Shown in pieces: positions 34,409 to 43,602 of a stretch of 64,000 nt of DNA (position 1 is the first letter of the stretch; every line of letters begins with the position of its first letter). The DNA is taken from positions 186,001 through 250,000 of the forward strand of contig PMSI01000002.1 in NCBI GenBank assembly GCA_003168375.1. Reading direction: 5' to 3'. Position numbers and translations under genes: made by a program. Origin of the DNA: Vulcanimicrobiota bacterium (GTDB taxonomy: Bacteria; Vulcanimicrobiota; Vulcanimicrobiia; Vulcanimicrobiales; Vulcanimicrobiaceae). The notes beneath the pieces are model-generated. The model did no database searches and was not told the origin of the DNA. It saw only the letters and a program-made list of their open reading frames with translations.

Positions 34409-37400
34409 GTGCTTCGACTCCCGCTCCGCGCCGTGTTGACGGCGCTCTTCTGCTGTTCGGGGACCGCGCTGGCGCTTGCCCAGACGCCCTCACCCGACGC
34501 CGGCGCTTCGGCTCCGCCGCTTCCGGTCCGTGCCGCCCCCTCGCCGGCCGCGACGGGTTCGGCCTCCCCGTCGCCCTCGCCGACGCCGACCCCGCCGTAC
34601 AACCGCATCGCGTTCCGCGAAGTGGGTCCGGCCGTGGCGGGCGGGCGCGTAACGTCGGTCACCGGCGTCGCGGACGACCCGAAGCTGTACTACCTCGGCG
34701 CAGCCGGCGGCGGTGTCTGGAAGACGGTGAACGGCGGCGCGACCTGGACGCCGGTCTTCGACAAGCAGAGCGTCTCGTCGATCGGCGCCGTTGCCGTCGA
34801 CCCGAAGAACCACAACGTCGTGTGGGTCGGGACCGGCGAGACCAACCCGCGCAACGACGTCTCGTGGGGCGACGGGGTCTACAAGTCGACCGACGGCGGC
34901 AAGACGTGGACGAACGCGGGCCTCGGGGCGACGCACGCGATCGCCTCGATCGTTATCGACCCGCGCGATCCGAACGTCGTCCTCGTCGGCGCGCTCGGCG
35001 ACGTGTTCGCCGACGGTCCGGATCGCGGCGTCTTTCGCACCGACGACGGCGGCCAGACGTGGACGAAGACGCTCTTCGTCGGACCGCGCAGCGGCGTCAG
35101 CGAGCTGGTCGCCGATCCCAAGAACCCCGACGTGCTCTACGCCGGGATCTGGCAGTTCCAGCGCCGGCCTTGGACGTTCACGTCGGGCGGCGACGACGAT
35201 GGGATCTGGAAATCGGCTGACGGCGGGCGGACGTGGGCCCGCCTCACCGGGCACGGTCTTCCCGACGGCATGATGGGACGGATCGGGCTCGCGGTCGCGC
35301 CCTCGAAGCCGCAGCGCGTCTACGCGCTGATCGAGTCGAAGGCGGGGATCCTGTGGCGCTCCGACGATGCCGGCGCGACCTGGTCGCTCACGACCAAGAA
35401 CACGCTGGTCAACCAGCGGCCGTTCTACTTCTCGCACCTTCGCGTCGACCCGTCGAACGCCGATCACGTCTACGGCGTCTCCGAAGAGCTCTCGGAGTCG
35501 AAGGACGGCGGCAAAACGTTCAAGTCGATCGCCTCGCAAATCCACGTGGACTATCACGACATGTGGATCGCACCGAACGACCCGAAGCGCATGATCGTCG
35601 GCGAGGACGGCGGCTACGCGCTGACGGTCGACGGCGGCACCGCGTGGTCGTTCTCGCGCAACCTCGCGATCGGACAGATCTACCACGTCGGCTACGACGA
35701 CCGCACGCCGTACTCGATCTGCGTCGGGTTGCAGGACAACAACGGGTTCTGCGGCCCCTCGAACAGCCGCAACCCCGAAGGGATCATCGACGAGTCGTGG
35801 GACCGCGTCACCGGCGGCGACGGCATGTGGGCGTGGCCCGATCCGCGCGACCCGAACCTGGTGTGGACGGACTTGCAGACCGGACGGCTCTCGATCTACG
35901 ACCGCACCGCCCAGCGCAACACGTTCGTGCAGCCGTGGCGCGGCATCGCGGAGGACGACTTCCGGCTCGATCGGGCGACGTATCGCTACAACTGGGACGC
36001 GCCGATCGCGTTCGACCCGTTCGCGCCCGCGACGACCTATTTCGGCGCGAACGTCGTGTTCGCGACGAGCGACCGTGGAAAGCACTGGCGCGTGATCTCG
36101 CCGGACCTCACGCGCAACGACAAGACGCACCAGCAGCCGTCGGGCGGGCCGCTCGCGCTGGACGTGTCGAGCGCCGAGTTCACCGGCACGCTGCTCGACA
36201 TCGAACCGTCCGCAACGACCCGCGGCGAGATCTGGACCGGCAGCGACGACGGTCTGGTGCAGTTGAGCCGCGACGGCGGCAAGCACTGGAGAAACGTGAC
36301 GCCGCCCGGCGTTCCGCCCGACGGGCGCGCGGAGACGATCGCGCCCTCGCCGCTGGTCGCCGGCACCGCCTATGCGGTGATCGACCGCCATCTGCTCGGC
36401 GACTACACACCGTACGCGTTCGTCACCCACGACTGGGGCTCGCGTTGGACGCGCATCAGCGGGGGGCTCCCGGCCGAACCGGCGCGCTCGATCCGGCCGG
36501 ACACACGAAACCCTCACCTCGTCTACGCGGGGCTGGAGAACTCGTTCTGGCTGTCGTACGACGACGGCGCGCATTGGCGCAAGCCCGGGCTCGGGCTGCC
36601 GCCGGCCGCGATCTACGACATTCGCGTGCAGCCTCGCTGGAACGACCTCATCCTCGCCAGTCACGGGCGCGCGGCATGGATCCTCGACGACCTCACGCCG
36701 CTGCAGCAGCTGCCGCAAGCGGAGGCGGCCGGCGCGATGCTGTTCCAGCCGCGTCCCGCGTACCAGTTCTCGGCCCGGGCGAACGACGAGGGGCTCTACA
36801 CGCGCTTCGCCGGAAAAAACCCGCCGGGCGGCGTCATGCTCTCCTTCTACCAGGCGACGCCGGGCGCCAAGCCGCCGCCGATCGAGATCATCGATGCGCG
36901 TGGCCACGTGGTGCGCCACCTTCGCGGCACCGTGCGCACCGGCGAGCGAGAGACGCCCGTCGTGACGAACTTCGCCGGCCTCAACCGGCTGAGCTGGGAC
37001 ATGCGCGAAGACGGCCCCATCCGCTGGAACGGCGCGGCGAAAGAGGAGTACCGAGGCCCGCGCGTCGGCGCGGTCTGCGTGCCGGGGACGTACACCGCGC
37101 GAATAACGCTCGGCGGCCGGACGTTCTCGCGGTCGTTTCGCGTCGAACCCGACCCACGCACTCGCTTCACGGCAGCCGACTATGGTACTGCGTACGCGTT
37201 CTCGAAGCGTCATCTCCAGGAGTACTCGCGCTTGAACGCGGCGCTGAACCGGCTGGACGCCTATGCCGCTTCCGCCGCGCAGCGCACGAAGGACGCGAGC
37301 ACCGAGCTGGGCACGGCTCTCGACGGCGTGCGCGCGAAGGCACTCGCGCTGCGCGGCCGGCTGACCGCCGACTTCGCGAACGACGAAGATTTCATTGGGC

Positions 37401-37660
37401 GTCCGGGCCGGATTCGTGAGGACATGAGCGGTTTGTTCTTCGGCGCCGGTGCGCCGCCGACGGCGGCGACGCTGGCGTATGCAGCGCGCGTTGACGCGCG
37501 GTTCGTCGCGGTGATGCGCGACGTAACGGCGTTCGAGCGCGACGACGTCGCACGGGCCGATGCCATGCTCCGCGCGGCTGGGAAACCGGCACTCTCGCGG
37601 AGCGGTGCCAAGCGCGCCGACGTGCTCGGTGACGGCGGCGCGGAGAACGAGGACGACTGA
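34409..37660 (+). CDS. Large secreted BNR/sortilin-like repeat protein
   Basis: This 1083-residue protein has a signal peptide (to LAQ, about residue 25), a Pro/Ser/Thr linker, then many beta-propeller blades with Asp-box-type repeats (GGGVWKTVNGGATWTPV, GVYKSTDGGKTWTNAG, GVFRTDDGGQTWTKT). This is the VPS10/sortilin and xyloglucanase-like arrangement. A C-terminal Fn3-like region and a helical segment follow. It is probably extracellular or periplasmic and binds glycans or proteins. The catalytic acids of GH74 were not identified. The GTG start follows a weak ribosome site. Confidence 0.85.
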   Translation: MLRLPLRAVLTALFCCSGTALALAQTPSPDAGASAPPLPVRAAPSPAATGSASPSPSPTPTPPYNRIAFREVGPAVAGGRVTSVTGVADDPKLYYLGAAGGGVWKTVNGGATWTPVFDKQSVSSIGAVAVDPKNHNVVWVGTGETNPRNDVSWGDGVYKSTDGGKTWTNAGLGATHAIASIVIDPRDPNVVLVGALGDVFADGPDRGVFRTDDGGQTWTKTLFVGPRSGVSELVADPKNPDVLYAGIWQFQRRPWTFTSGGDDDGIWKSADGGRTWARLTGHGLPDGMMGRIGLAVAPSKPQRVYALIESKAGILWRSDDAGATWSLTTKNTLVNQRPFYFSHLRVDPSNADHVYGVSEELSESKDGGKTFKSIASQIHVDYHDMWIAPNDPKRMIVGEDGGYALTVDGGTAWSFSRNLAIGQIYHVGYDDRTPYSICVGLQDNNGFCGPSNSRNPEGIIDESWDRVTGGDGMWAWPDPRDPNLVWTDLQTGRLSIYDRTAQRNTFVQPWRGIAEDDFRLDRATYRYNWDAPIAFDPFAPATTYFGANVVFATSDRGKHWRVISPDLTRNDKTHQQPSGGPLALDVSSAEFTGTLLDIEPSATTRGEIWTGSDDGLVQLSRDGGKHWRNVTPPGVPPDGRAETIAPSPLVAGTAYAVIDRHLLGDYTPYAFVTHDWGSRWTRISGGLPAEPARSIRPDTRNPHLVYAGLENSFWLSYDDGAHWRKPGLGLPPAAIYDIRVQPRWNDLILASHGRAAWILDDLTPLQQLPQAEAAGAMLFQPRPAYQFSARANDEGLYTRFAGKNPPGGVMLSFYQATPGAKPPPIEIIDARGHVVRHLRGTVRTGERETPVVTNFAGLNRLSWDMREDGPIRWNGAAKEEYRGPRVGAVCVPGTYTARITLGGRTFSRSFRVEPDPRTRFTAADYGTAYAFSKRHLQEYSRLNAALNRLDAYAASAAQRTKDASTELGTALDGVRAKALALRGRLTADFANDEDFIGRPGRIREDMSGLFFGAGAPPTAATLAYAARVDARFVAVMRDVTAFERDDVARADAMLRAAGKPALSRSGAKRADVLGDGGAENEDD

Positions 37661-37666
37661 GCTGCG

Positions 37667-38458
37667 TCAGTGCGGCGCGGCGAACGTATCGGCGGTCAGC
37701 GTGAGTGTCACCGCGGTGCGCAGCGTGTCGTACGACTCGCCGACCTGGCGGCGGGCGACGCTCTCGAACGAGGCCTTGATCGGCACCACCATCGCGATGT
37801 CGTAGACGAGCGAGCCTTCGCGCGTCCCGTTGTAACCGCTCGAGAGCGTCATGCGCTGTTCGAGCGCGTAACCGAGCGTGACGTGACTCGCTGCGATCGC
37901 CATCACCTCGTACCGCTCGATATCGGTGTGGCCGTTCCCACTCTGATCCACGATCCACGACGTACCGACCGTGGTCGGATGGTCGCCGTAGAAGCCGCGC
38001 CCCAGCCAATGGATGACGGCGATCTCTTCCTCGGAGAGCTTGGGCGCGTTCGTCGGATCGTAGAACAGCGCGCCGTCGCTCGAGATTCCGACGCGCACTT
38101 TCGGCCGGACGCGGTCGGCGGCGTCCTCCGCCACGTCGACGACCAGCCCAGCATCCTCCGTCGCCTGAAGCACGTCGATCGTGATCGACCCCTTGGTCGT
38201 GAGGCTCGCACCGGAGCGTTGGTCGCCGCTGCCGGTGACCCCGCGCGTCTGGCTGATGACCCGTCCCTTCACGACCAGCGCCGGTCGCGTTCCGCCGCCC
38301 GCAACCGTCCCGCCGGGCGTGTCCATCGTGTTGACGACCTTGACGTCGACCGCGTACGTGAGGGTGCGCAGGGGGCGCGACATCTCGATCGCGCCCGCAC
38401 CGAGCGGCGCGATGCCGAGGAGCGCCGCAACCGCGGCGGCCAGCCCAGGTCGGACCAT
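37667..38458 (-). CDS. Hypothetical secreted protein
   Basis: This 263-residue protein has a signal peptide (GAGA, about residue 23), then a beta-rich body without recognisable motifs. The region around residue 125 reads GISSDGALFYDPTNAPKLSEEE, followed by HWLGRGFYGDHP. It is convergent with the BNR protein, 6 nt apart. No family is recognised. Confidence 0.65.
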   Translation of the reverse strand: MVRPGLAAAVAALLGIAPLGAGAIEMSRPLRTLTYAVDVKVVNTMDTPGGTVAGGGTRPALVVKGRVISQTRGVTGSGDQRSGASLTTKGSITIDVLQATEDAGLVVDVAEDAADRVRPKVRVGISSDGALFYDPTNAPKLSEEEIAVIHWLGRGFYGDHPTTVGTSWIVDQSGNGHTDIERYEVMAIAASHVTLGYALEQRMTLSSGYNGTREGSLVYDIAMVVPIKASFESVARRQVGESYDTLRTAVTLTLTADTFAAPH

Positions 38459-38586
38459 GATTGGGGGTTCGGGCTGTGCGGGGCGGCGCCTGGCGAGCGA
38501 GCGCGTCAGTGACCCCGCACGCAGGCCCGGCGCGAGGCCCAGGGCCGACCGCTCCGAAACGTCCTCGACGAACGCTCGGAGGTGCC

Positions 38587-39537
38587 ATGCAGATCGAACG
38601 CTATCGGGATCGCTTCAAGGACGTCGTCGCGCTGGTCGTCACGCCGATGGACCGCAGCTACGCCGTCGACGAGGGCGCGCTGCGGGCACAAATCGACTGG
38701 TGCTTCGCGCAAGGCGCGACCGGGATCGTCGCGACCGGCTCGATCGGCGAGTTCCTCCATCTCGAGGACGACGAGCGTCTACGTGTCCTGGACGTCGTGC
38801 TCGACCAGACGCGCAAACACCCGGGCAAGACCGCGTATGCGATGACGTCGGGCGCGACGACGCTGCAGGCACTGCGCTGGACGCGCGCCGCCGCCGAGCT
38901 CGGCTACGATTGCGCGGTCGTCATCGCGCCGTACTACTGGAAGGTCGGAGAGCACGAGGCGTTCGAGCACTTTCGCACCGTCGCCGAGACGAATCTGCTC
39001 CCGGTCTGCGTCTACCACAATCCGGCGCTCTCGAAGTTCCACATGTCGCCGGCGTTCTTCCGGCGCGTCGCCGAGCTCGAGAACGTGGCCTGCGTCAAAG
39101 AGGTCGAGACCGATCTGCAGCATTTGGAGCAGGTCGCCGACGCGCTGGCCGGACGCGCGATCTACCTGCAGACGTTTCGCGCGTACCTGACGGGACGGCT
39201 GCTCGGCTCGAACGGCGGTCAGATCAACGTCTTCGCCGTCCCCGCCTGCGTCGCGATCGACGAGGCGTGGAAGCGCGGCGACATCGCGCTCGCGCAAGAG
39301 ATCCAGCGCCGTCTCAACCGCGTCTTTCCGCGGGGCGGAGAGGGCGCTCTCGGCGCGCTCGGGATGACGAAGGCGACCGCGACGGTCGTCACCGGGATCG
39401 AGATGGGTCCGGCACGTCCGCCGTATCTCGCCCCCGACGACGCCGAAGAGCGTATCCAAAAGCGGCTCCCCGAGCTCTACGATCTCGTCCCCGCCATGCG
39501 CCCGGAGAAGCGCGCCGCGCTCCATCCGGTATCGTGA
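38587..39537 (+). CDS. DapA-family (N-acetylneuraminate lyase superfamily) aldolase
   Basis: This 316-residue class I aldolase has Schiff-base lysine in CVKEVE and the catalytic tyrosine in CVYHNP. GSIGEF replaces the usual GTTGE substrate loop. It is first of four coupled genes with an aldehyde dehydrogenase, a diiron protein and an extradiol dioxygenase. A catabolic hydratase-aldolase or 2-oxo-acid lyase role is therefore more likely than lysine synthesis. GGAGGTGCC precedes the ATG. Confidence 0.85.
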   Translation: MQIERYRDRFKDVVALVVTPMDRSYAVDEGALRAQIDWCFAQGATGIVATGSIGEFLHLEDDERLRVLDVVLDQTRKHPGKTAYAMTSGATTLQALRWTRAAAELGYDCAVVIAPYYWKVGEHEAFEHFRTVAETNLLPVCVYHNPALSKFHMSPAFFRRVAELENVACVKEVETDLQHLEQVADALAGRAIYLQTFRAYLTGRLLGSNGGQINVFAVPACVAIDEAWKRGDIALAQEIQRRLNRVFPRGGEGALGALGMTKATATVVTGIEMGPARPPYLAPDDAEERIQKRLPELYDLVPAMRPEKRAALHPVS

Positions 39538-41015
39538 CCGCGAGCGACACCGTCACGACGCAGCACTGGATCGACGGGGCCTACAGCGGCGCCGCGAGCG
39601 GCGAGACGTACGATGACGTCGATCCCGCCTCCGGAGAGGTCTTCGCGCGGATCGCGAACGGCGGCGCGGCTGACGTCGACCGTGCGCTCGCGGCGGCGCG
39701 GCGGGCATTCGATACCGGGCCGTGGCCGCGCACGACCGCGGCGCAGCGCGCGAAGGTGCTGCGCCGGCTCGCCGAGCTGCTCGTCGAGCACCGCGAAGAA
39801 CTGGCGCGGCTGGAGTCGCGCGACGCGGGAAAACCGTTCCGCGAGACCGCCGAGCGCGACGTTCCGCGGGCGGCCGACAACTGCGCGTTCTTTGCGAGCG
39901 CGATCGAGCAGCGCGAACAGGCCGCGTTCTTCGACCGCAAGCCGTTTCTGGGCACGCAGCGGGAGATCGTCTCGATCGTGCGCGAGGAGCCGGTCGGCGT
40001 GTGCGCGCTGCTGACACCCTGGAACTCGCCGCTGATGCAGGCGACGTGGAAGATCGCGCCGGCGATCGCGGCCGGCAACACATGCGTGCTGAAGCCGTCC
40101 GAACTGACCCCGCTCTCGACGCTGCGGCTCGCCGAGCTGTGCACGCAGGCCGGCGTCCCCGACGGCGTCGTGAACGTCGTCACCGGGTTCGGTCCCGCAG
40201 CCGGCGCACCGCTGGTCGCGGACGCACGGGTCGACGCCGTCGCGTTCACCGGGAGCGAAGCGACCGGGATCGCGATCAACACGGCCGCCGCCGCGACGCT
40301 CAAAAAAGTCACCCTCGAGCTGGGCGGAAAGTCGGCCAACGTCGTGTGCGACGACGCCGACCTCGAGCTCGCGGTGGAGGGCAGCGTGCTCGCGATGTTC
40401 CGTCACAGCGGGCAGGTGTGTTTGGCCGGGACGCGGATGTACGTGCAGCGCGGAATCTACGACCGCTTCCTCGAGCGCTATCTGGAACGCGTACGCGCGC
40501 TGCGCGTCGGCGACCCGCAGTCGCACGAGAGCGACCTCGGTCCGCTGATCACCGCAGGGCACCGCGAGCGCGTCGAACGCTTCTGCGCGCAGGCCGGCGA
40601 CGACGGCGTCGAGACGCTGCTGCGCGGCGCGCGACCCAGCGATCCGGCACTGGCCCGCGGAAACTATCTCGCGCCGACGATCTTCGCGCCGCGCGATGAA
40701 TCGCAGACGATCGCGCACGAAGAAGTCTTCGGCCCCGTTCTCTCCGTGTTTCGATTCGAGACGCTGGACGAGGTCGTCGCGCGCGCGAACGCCACCCGGT
40801 TCGGCCTCTCGTCCTACATCTGGACGGCGAACGTCGCGACCGGGATGCGCTTCGCGCAGAACGTGCGCGCCGGCATGTGCTGGATCAACGGCTACTTCCT
40901 GCGCGATCTGCGGCAGCCGTTCGGCGGCGTCGGGATGAGCGGGCTCGGCCGCGAAGGCGGCCGCTGGTCGCTGGACTTCTTCACCGAACCCAAACTCGTG
41001 TGCATCAGCTATTGA
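39534..41015 (+). CDS. Aldehyde dehydrogenase, likely meta-cleavage semialdehyde type
   Basis: This 493-residue NAD(P) aldehyde dehydrogenase has catalytic Glu in LELGGKSANVV and Cys in GQVCLAGTR. The order of motifs and length fit the hydroxymuconic-semialdehyde group. The GTG start overlaps the previous stop (GTGA). Given the extradiol dioxygenase two genes on, it probably oxidises the ring-cleavage semialdehyde to the acid. Confidence 0.9.
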   Translation: MTASDTVTTQHWIDGAYSGAASGETYDDVDPASGEVFARIANGGAADVDRALAAARRAFDTGPWPRTTAAQRAKVLRRLAELLVEHREELARLESRDAGKPFRETAERDVPRAADNCAFFASAIEQREQAAFFDRKPFLGTQREIVSIVREEPVGVCALLTPWNSPLMQATWKIAPAIAAGNTCVLKPSELTPLSTLRLAELCTQAGVPDGVVNVVTGFGPAAGAPLVADARVDAVAFTGSEATGIAINTAAAATLKKVTLELGGKSANVVCDDADLELAVEGSVLAMFRHSGQVCLAGTRMYVQRGIYDRFLERYLERVRALRVGDPQSHESDLGPLITAGHRERVERFCAQAGDDGVETLLRGARPSDPALARGNYLAPTIFAPRDESQTIAHEEVFGPVLSVFRFETLDEVVARANATRFGLSSYIWTANVATGMRFAQNVRAGMCWINGYFLRDLRQPFGGVGMSGLGREGGRWSLDFFTEPKLVCISY

Positions 41016-41022
41016 GGCAGCC

Positions 41023-41886
41023 ATGTCGTTCATGAACCCGGTCACCGTCATCCCGAAGGTCGTTCCCGACGCGGAGCTGCGTACGTTCGGGACCCTCGAG
41101 TCTTACGAGGAGTACATCGAGCACCAGTACCGCGACTCGAAGGCGCTGCTCGAAAAGTACCGCGAGCACAAGACGCACGACCCGGAGCTGAGCGCCGAGT
41201 ACCGCAACGCGATGCGGCCGATCATGCTGACGACGTGCTGGGGCGAGGCGCAGACGACCGCGCAGGTCGCGCAGATCATCACCAAGACGAACCGCCCGAC
41301 GATCCAGTACTTCTACGCGACCCATGCGCTCGACGAGGTGCGGCACACGCAGATCGAGTGGCGGCGCATCCGCGACCTCGATCTCGCCGACGAGCTCGAG
41401 GTGCCGTACGAACAGACCGAGCTGTTCCGCTTCGTCAACGGACTGCCGTCGTTCGTCGAGATCGTCTACGGCCAGGTCTGTACGCTCGAGGCGTACTCCG
41501 CCCACGTGCTGTTCAACTCGATCTCCGAGCTCGCCAGGAAGTACGGCGACCTCGCGACCGCCTACACCTACGAGTACGTGATGCACGACGAGGTGCGCCA
41601 CATCGGCACGGGACTGCGCGTCGTCCGCGAAGCGATCGAGACGGCGCCCGACCCCGAAGAGGCCGTCTTTCGCATCCTCGACCTCGAGGAACGGCTGCTG
41701 CCGATCACGATCCGCAAGCTTGGCCGCGACTCTCCGATCGCGCACTCGCTCTACGAAGCGGGGATGATCGCCGACAAGCGTGCTTTTGAGTTCGACGGGT
41801 TCCGGCAGTATCTGATCTTTCGCGCGAAGATTCCGAATCTGCCGCCGATGCGCTACAAAGGCCCCGACGGCTGGTCGCCTGAGTGA
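41023..41886 (+). CDS. Ferritin-like diiron oxygenase-type protein
   Basis: This 287-residue helical protein has a diiron four-helix pattern: Glu in CWGEAQ, DEVRH in the second helix (HALDEVRH), Glu in CTLEAYS, and a second DEVRH (MHDEVRHIG). Such proteins activate oxygen. In this operon it may hydroxylate or N-oxidise the aromatic substrate before ring cleavage. No electron-transfer partner is adjacent. It starts 8 nt after the aldehyde dehydrogenase stop. Confidence 0.8.
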   Translation: MSFMNPVTVIPKVVPDAELRTFGTLESYEEYIEHQYRDSKALLEKYREHKTHDPELSAEYRNAMRPIMLTTCWGEAQTTAQVAQIITKTNRPTIQYFYATHALDEVRHTQIEWRRIRDLDLADELEVPYEQTELFRFVNGLPSFVEIVYGQVCTLEAYSAHVLFNSISELARKYGDLATAYTYEYVMHDEVRHIGTGLRVVREAIETAPDPEEAVFRILDLEERLLPITIRKLGRDSPIAHSLYEAGMIADKRAFEFDGFRQYLIFRAKIPNLPPMRYKGPDGWSPE

Positions 41887-42749
41887 TCGCTGCCGGCCTG
41901 TTCTCGACGCACGTCCCGCGCTTGATGATCCTCGATCCCGAAGCGCGCCGCGCCTACATGGGCAAGGACGTGACGACGTTCTACGACGCGCTGCCGCAAA
42001 TCAAGCGCGAGCGGATCGATGCGCTCGACTTCGACACCTTCGTCGTGATCGACACACACTGGCACTCGACGCTGGAGTTCATCCTGAACGCGCACGAGCG
42101 GCACGCGGGGATCTATACCTCCGACGAGATCCCGTGGATGATCCACGAGTACGCGTACGACTACCCGGGCGACCCGGAGCTCGCGGCGGCGATCGCGGAC
42201 GAAGCGAAAGCGCGCGGCGTTCCGGCCGAAGCTGCGGCGCACCGCGGCTTGCCGGTGCACTACGGGACGCTCAATCCGATGCACTACTACAACCCGGGTC
42301 CGGCGAAGAAGCGGGTCCTGCCGATCTCGGTCGTCGACACGGCGGAGGTCGAGCCGAACCTGCATTTCGGCGCAGCGGTCGCCGCGGCGGCCGCCCGAAT
42401 CGGGCGCCGCGTGCTGCTGGTCGCCTCGGGCGGGATGTCGCACCGCTTCTGGCCGCTGGCGGTCATTCGCGAGCGCGCGAGCGCGGACCCCAGCGACGTC
42501 AGCGATCCGGCGCTGCGCGCCTTCGACGAACGCATCATGGGTTGGTGGCGCGAGGGCGATCACGCGGCGGTGCTCGAGCACGCCGGCGAGTTCCGCCGCA
42601 CGTGCTCGCCCGAAGGGCGGTTCGCGCACTATCTCGTGCTCGCCGGCGCGCACGGCGGCGCGGCCTGGCGCACGCGCGGCGAGCAGTTCGGCCGCTACGA
42701 AGCGGCGATCGGCACCGGCCAGGCAAACTTCTGGTTCGGCGCCGGCTAG
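41883..42749 (+). CDS. LigB-type (class III) extradiol ring-cleavage dioxygenase
   Basis: This 288-residue protein has the class III signature: FSTHVPR with metal-binding His, VIDTHWHS, and the catalytic-His motif ASGGMSHRFW. It resembles 3,4-dihydroxyphenylacetate 2,3-dioxygenase (HpaD/HpcB). It would open a catechol ring. GTG overlaps the previous stop codon (GTGA), so translation is coupled. Confidence 0.88.
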   Translation: MIAAGLFSTHVPRLMILDPEARRAYMGKDVTTFYDALPQIKRERIDALDFDTFVVIDTHWHSTLEFILNAHERHAGIYTSDEIPWMIHEYAYDYPGDPELAAAIADEAKARGVPAEAAAHRGLPVHYGTLNPMHYYNPGPAKKRVLPISVVDTAEVEPNLHFGAAVAAAAARIGRRVLLVASGGMSHRFWPLAVIRERASADPSDVSDPALRAFDERIMGWWREGDHAAVLEHAGEFRRTCSPEGRFAHYLVLAGAHGGAAWRTRGEQFGRYEAAIGTGQANFWFGAG

Positions 42750-42761
42750 CGGGACGCTAGG

Positions 42762-43298
42762 CTACTGCGAGAAGTCCTCGACGTAGAAGGTCGCGTGCTC
42801 GCCGACCGTGACGACGCCGACGCCGATCTTGCGCTCGTTCGGGTCGAGAACGTTTTGCGCGTGCGGCGGGCTGTTCATGAAGGCGGCGTGGGCGTGCTCC
42901 TCGTCCCAGTCGAACGCGATGTTCTCGGCCGCATAGGTCGTCGGCCAGCGCCACGTCCGCAGCCGGTCCTGGAACGAGATCCCGTTCGGATCGGTGTGGC
43001 CGAAGTAGCCGCGCGCCGCCATCTCGACCGCCTTCGCATACGCGAAGCGCTCCAGCGCATCGTCGCGCACGAGCGCCGGCACGCCGCGCTTCACGCGCTC
43101 GGCGTTCACGTCGGCGACCAGCGCGCTGGCGGCGTCGCCGACGTTCGCCGGATACTTGGGGTTCACGAGCCCGAGCGTGATGGGAGCTTCGGCGGCGTGA
43201 GAATTTGCCACCAGTCGCGAGAGCGCCGTCGGCGGTGACGGAGGGGTCGAAAGGAGCGACAGCGTCAGCATCCCTGCCAAGACGGCGCCGAACTTCAT
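42762..43298 (-). CDS. Secreted CAP/SCP domain protein
   Basis: This 178-residue protein has a signal peptide and a CAP (SCP/PR-1) domain. VNAERVKRGVPALVRDDAL, HTDPNG and NSPPHAQNVLD fit the bacterial YkwD group. The conserved His and Glu residues are present. The bacterial function is unknown, probably envelope associated. It is convergent with the catabolic operon. Confidence 0.88.
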   Translation of the reverse strand: MKFGAVLAGMLTLSLLSTPPSPPTALSRLVANSHAAEAPITLGLVNPKYPANVGDAASALVADVNAERVKRGVPALVRDDALERFAYAKAVEMAARGYFGHTDPNGISFQDRLRTWRWPTTYAAENIAFDWDEEHAHAAFMNSPPHAQNVLDPNERKIGVGVVTVGEHATFYVEDFSQ

Positions 43299-43580
43299 GG
43301 GCGAAACCTCTGAAGGCGTCGGAGAAACAGTCCGTCACTGGCCGTCGTGCGGCGCGCCCACGCGCCGCTCGAAGCGAAGTACGGAGTTGGGAAAAGCCGA
43401 TGCTCGGGAGGCCTCTGCAAACCAGGCGCTTCGGGTGCGCCACCGTCCTCGCCGTCGAGCGGCAGCGAGGGCGGACGTGTCCGCAAGAGGTCGTACCTTC
43501 AATATCGACCGCCCGGGGGTAGGGATTTAGTCCTATCCCGCCCGGGAAGCAAGCGTGACGCCGGTCACGCCGGACCGAAC

Positions 43581-43602
43581 GCCTCCGAATGAATTCGGAG
43601 GC
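43581..43602. promoter_or_regulatory. Perfect palindrome centred on the S41 protease start codon
   Basis: GCCTCCGAAT and ATTCGGAGGC flank a central GA. In mRNA this gives an 8-bp stem with loop AUGAAU, so the start codon sits in the loop. It could be a protein operator or a translational control hairpin. A second palindrome of the same design lies at 50674-50707. Confidence 0.6.

Noticed and set aside
43299-43588. Riboswitch between the CAP and S41 genes
   Set aside because: There are several hairpins, such as GCGGCGCG/CGCGCCGC, and a GCAAACC string, but no consistent match to a known aptamer.
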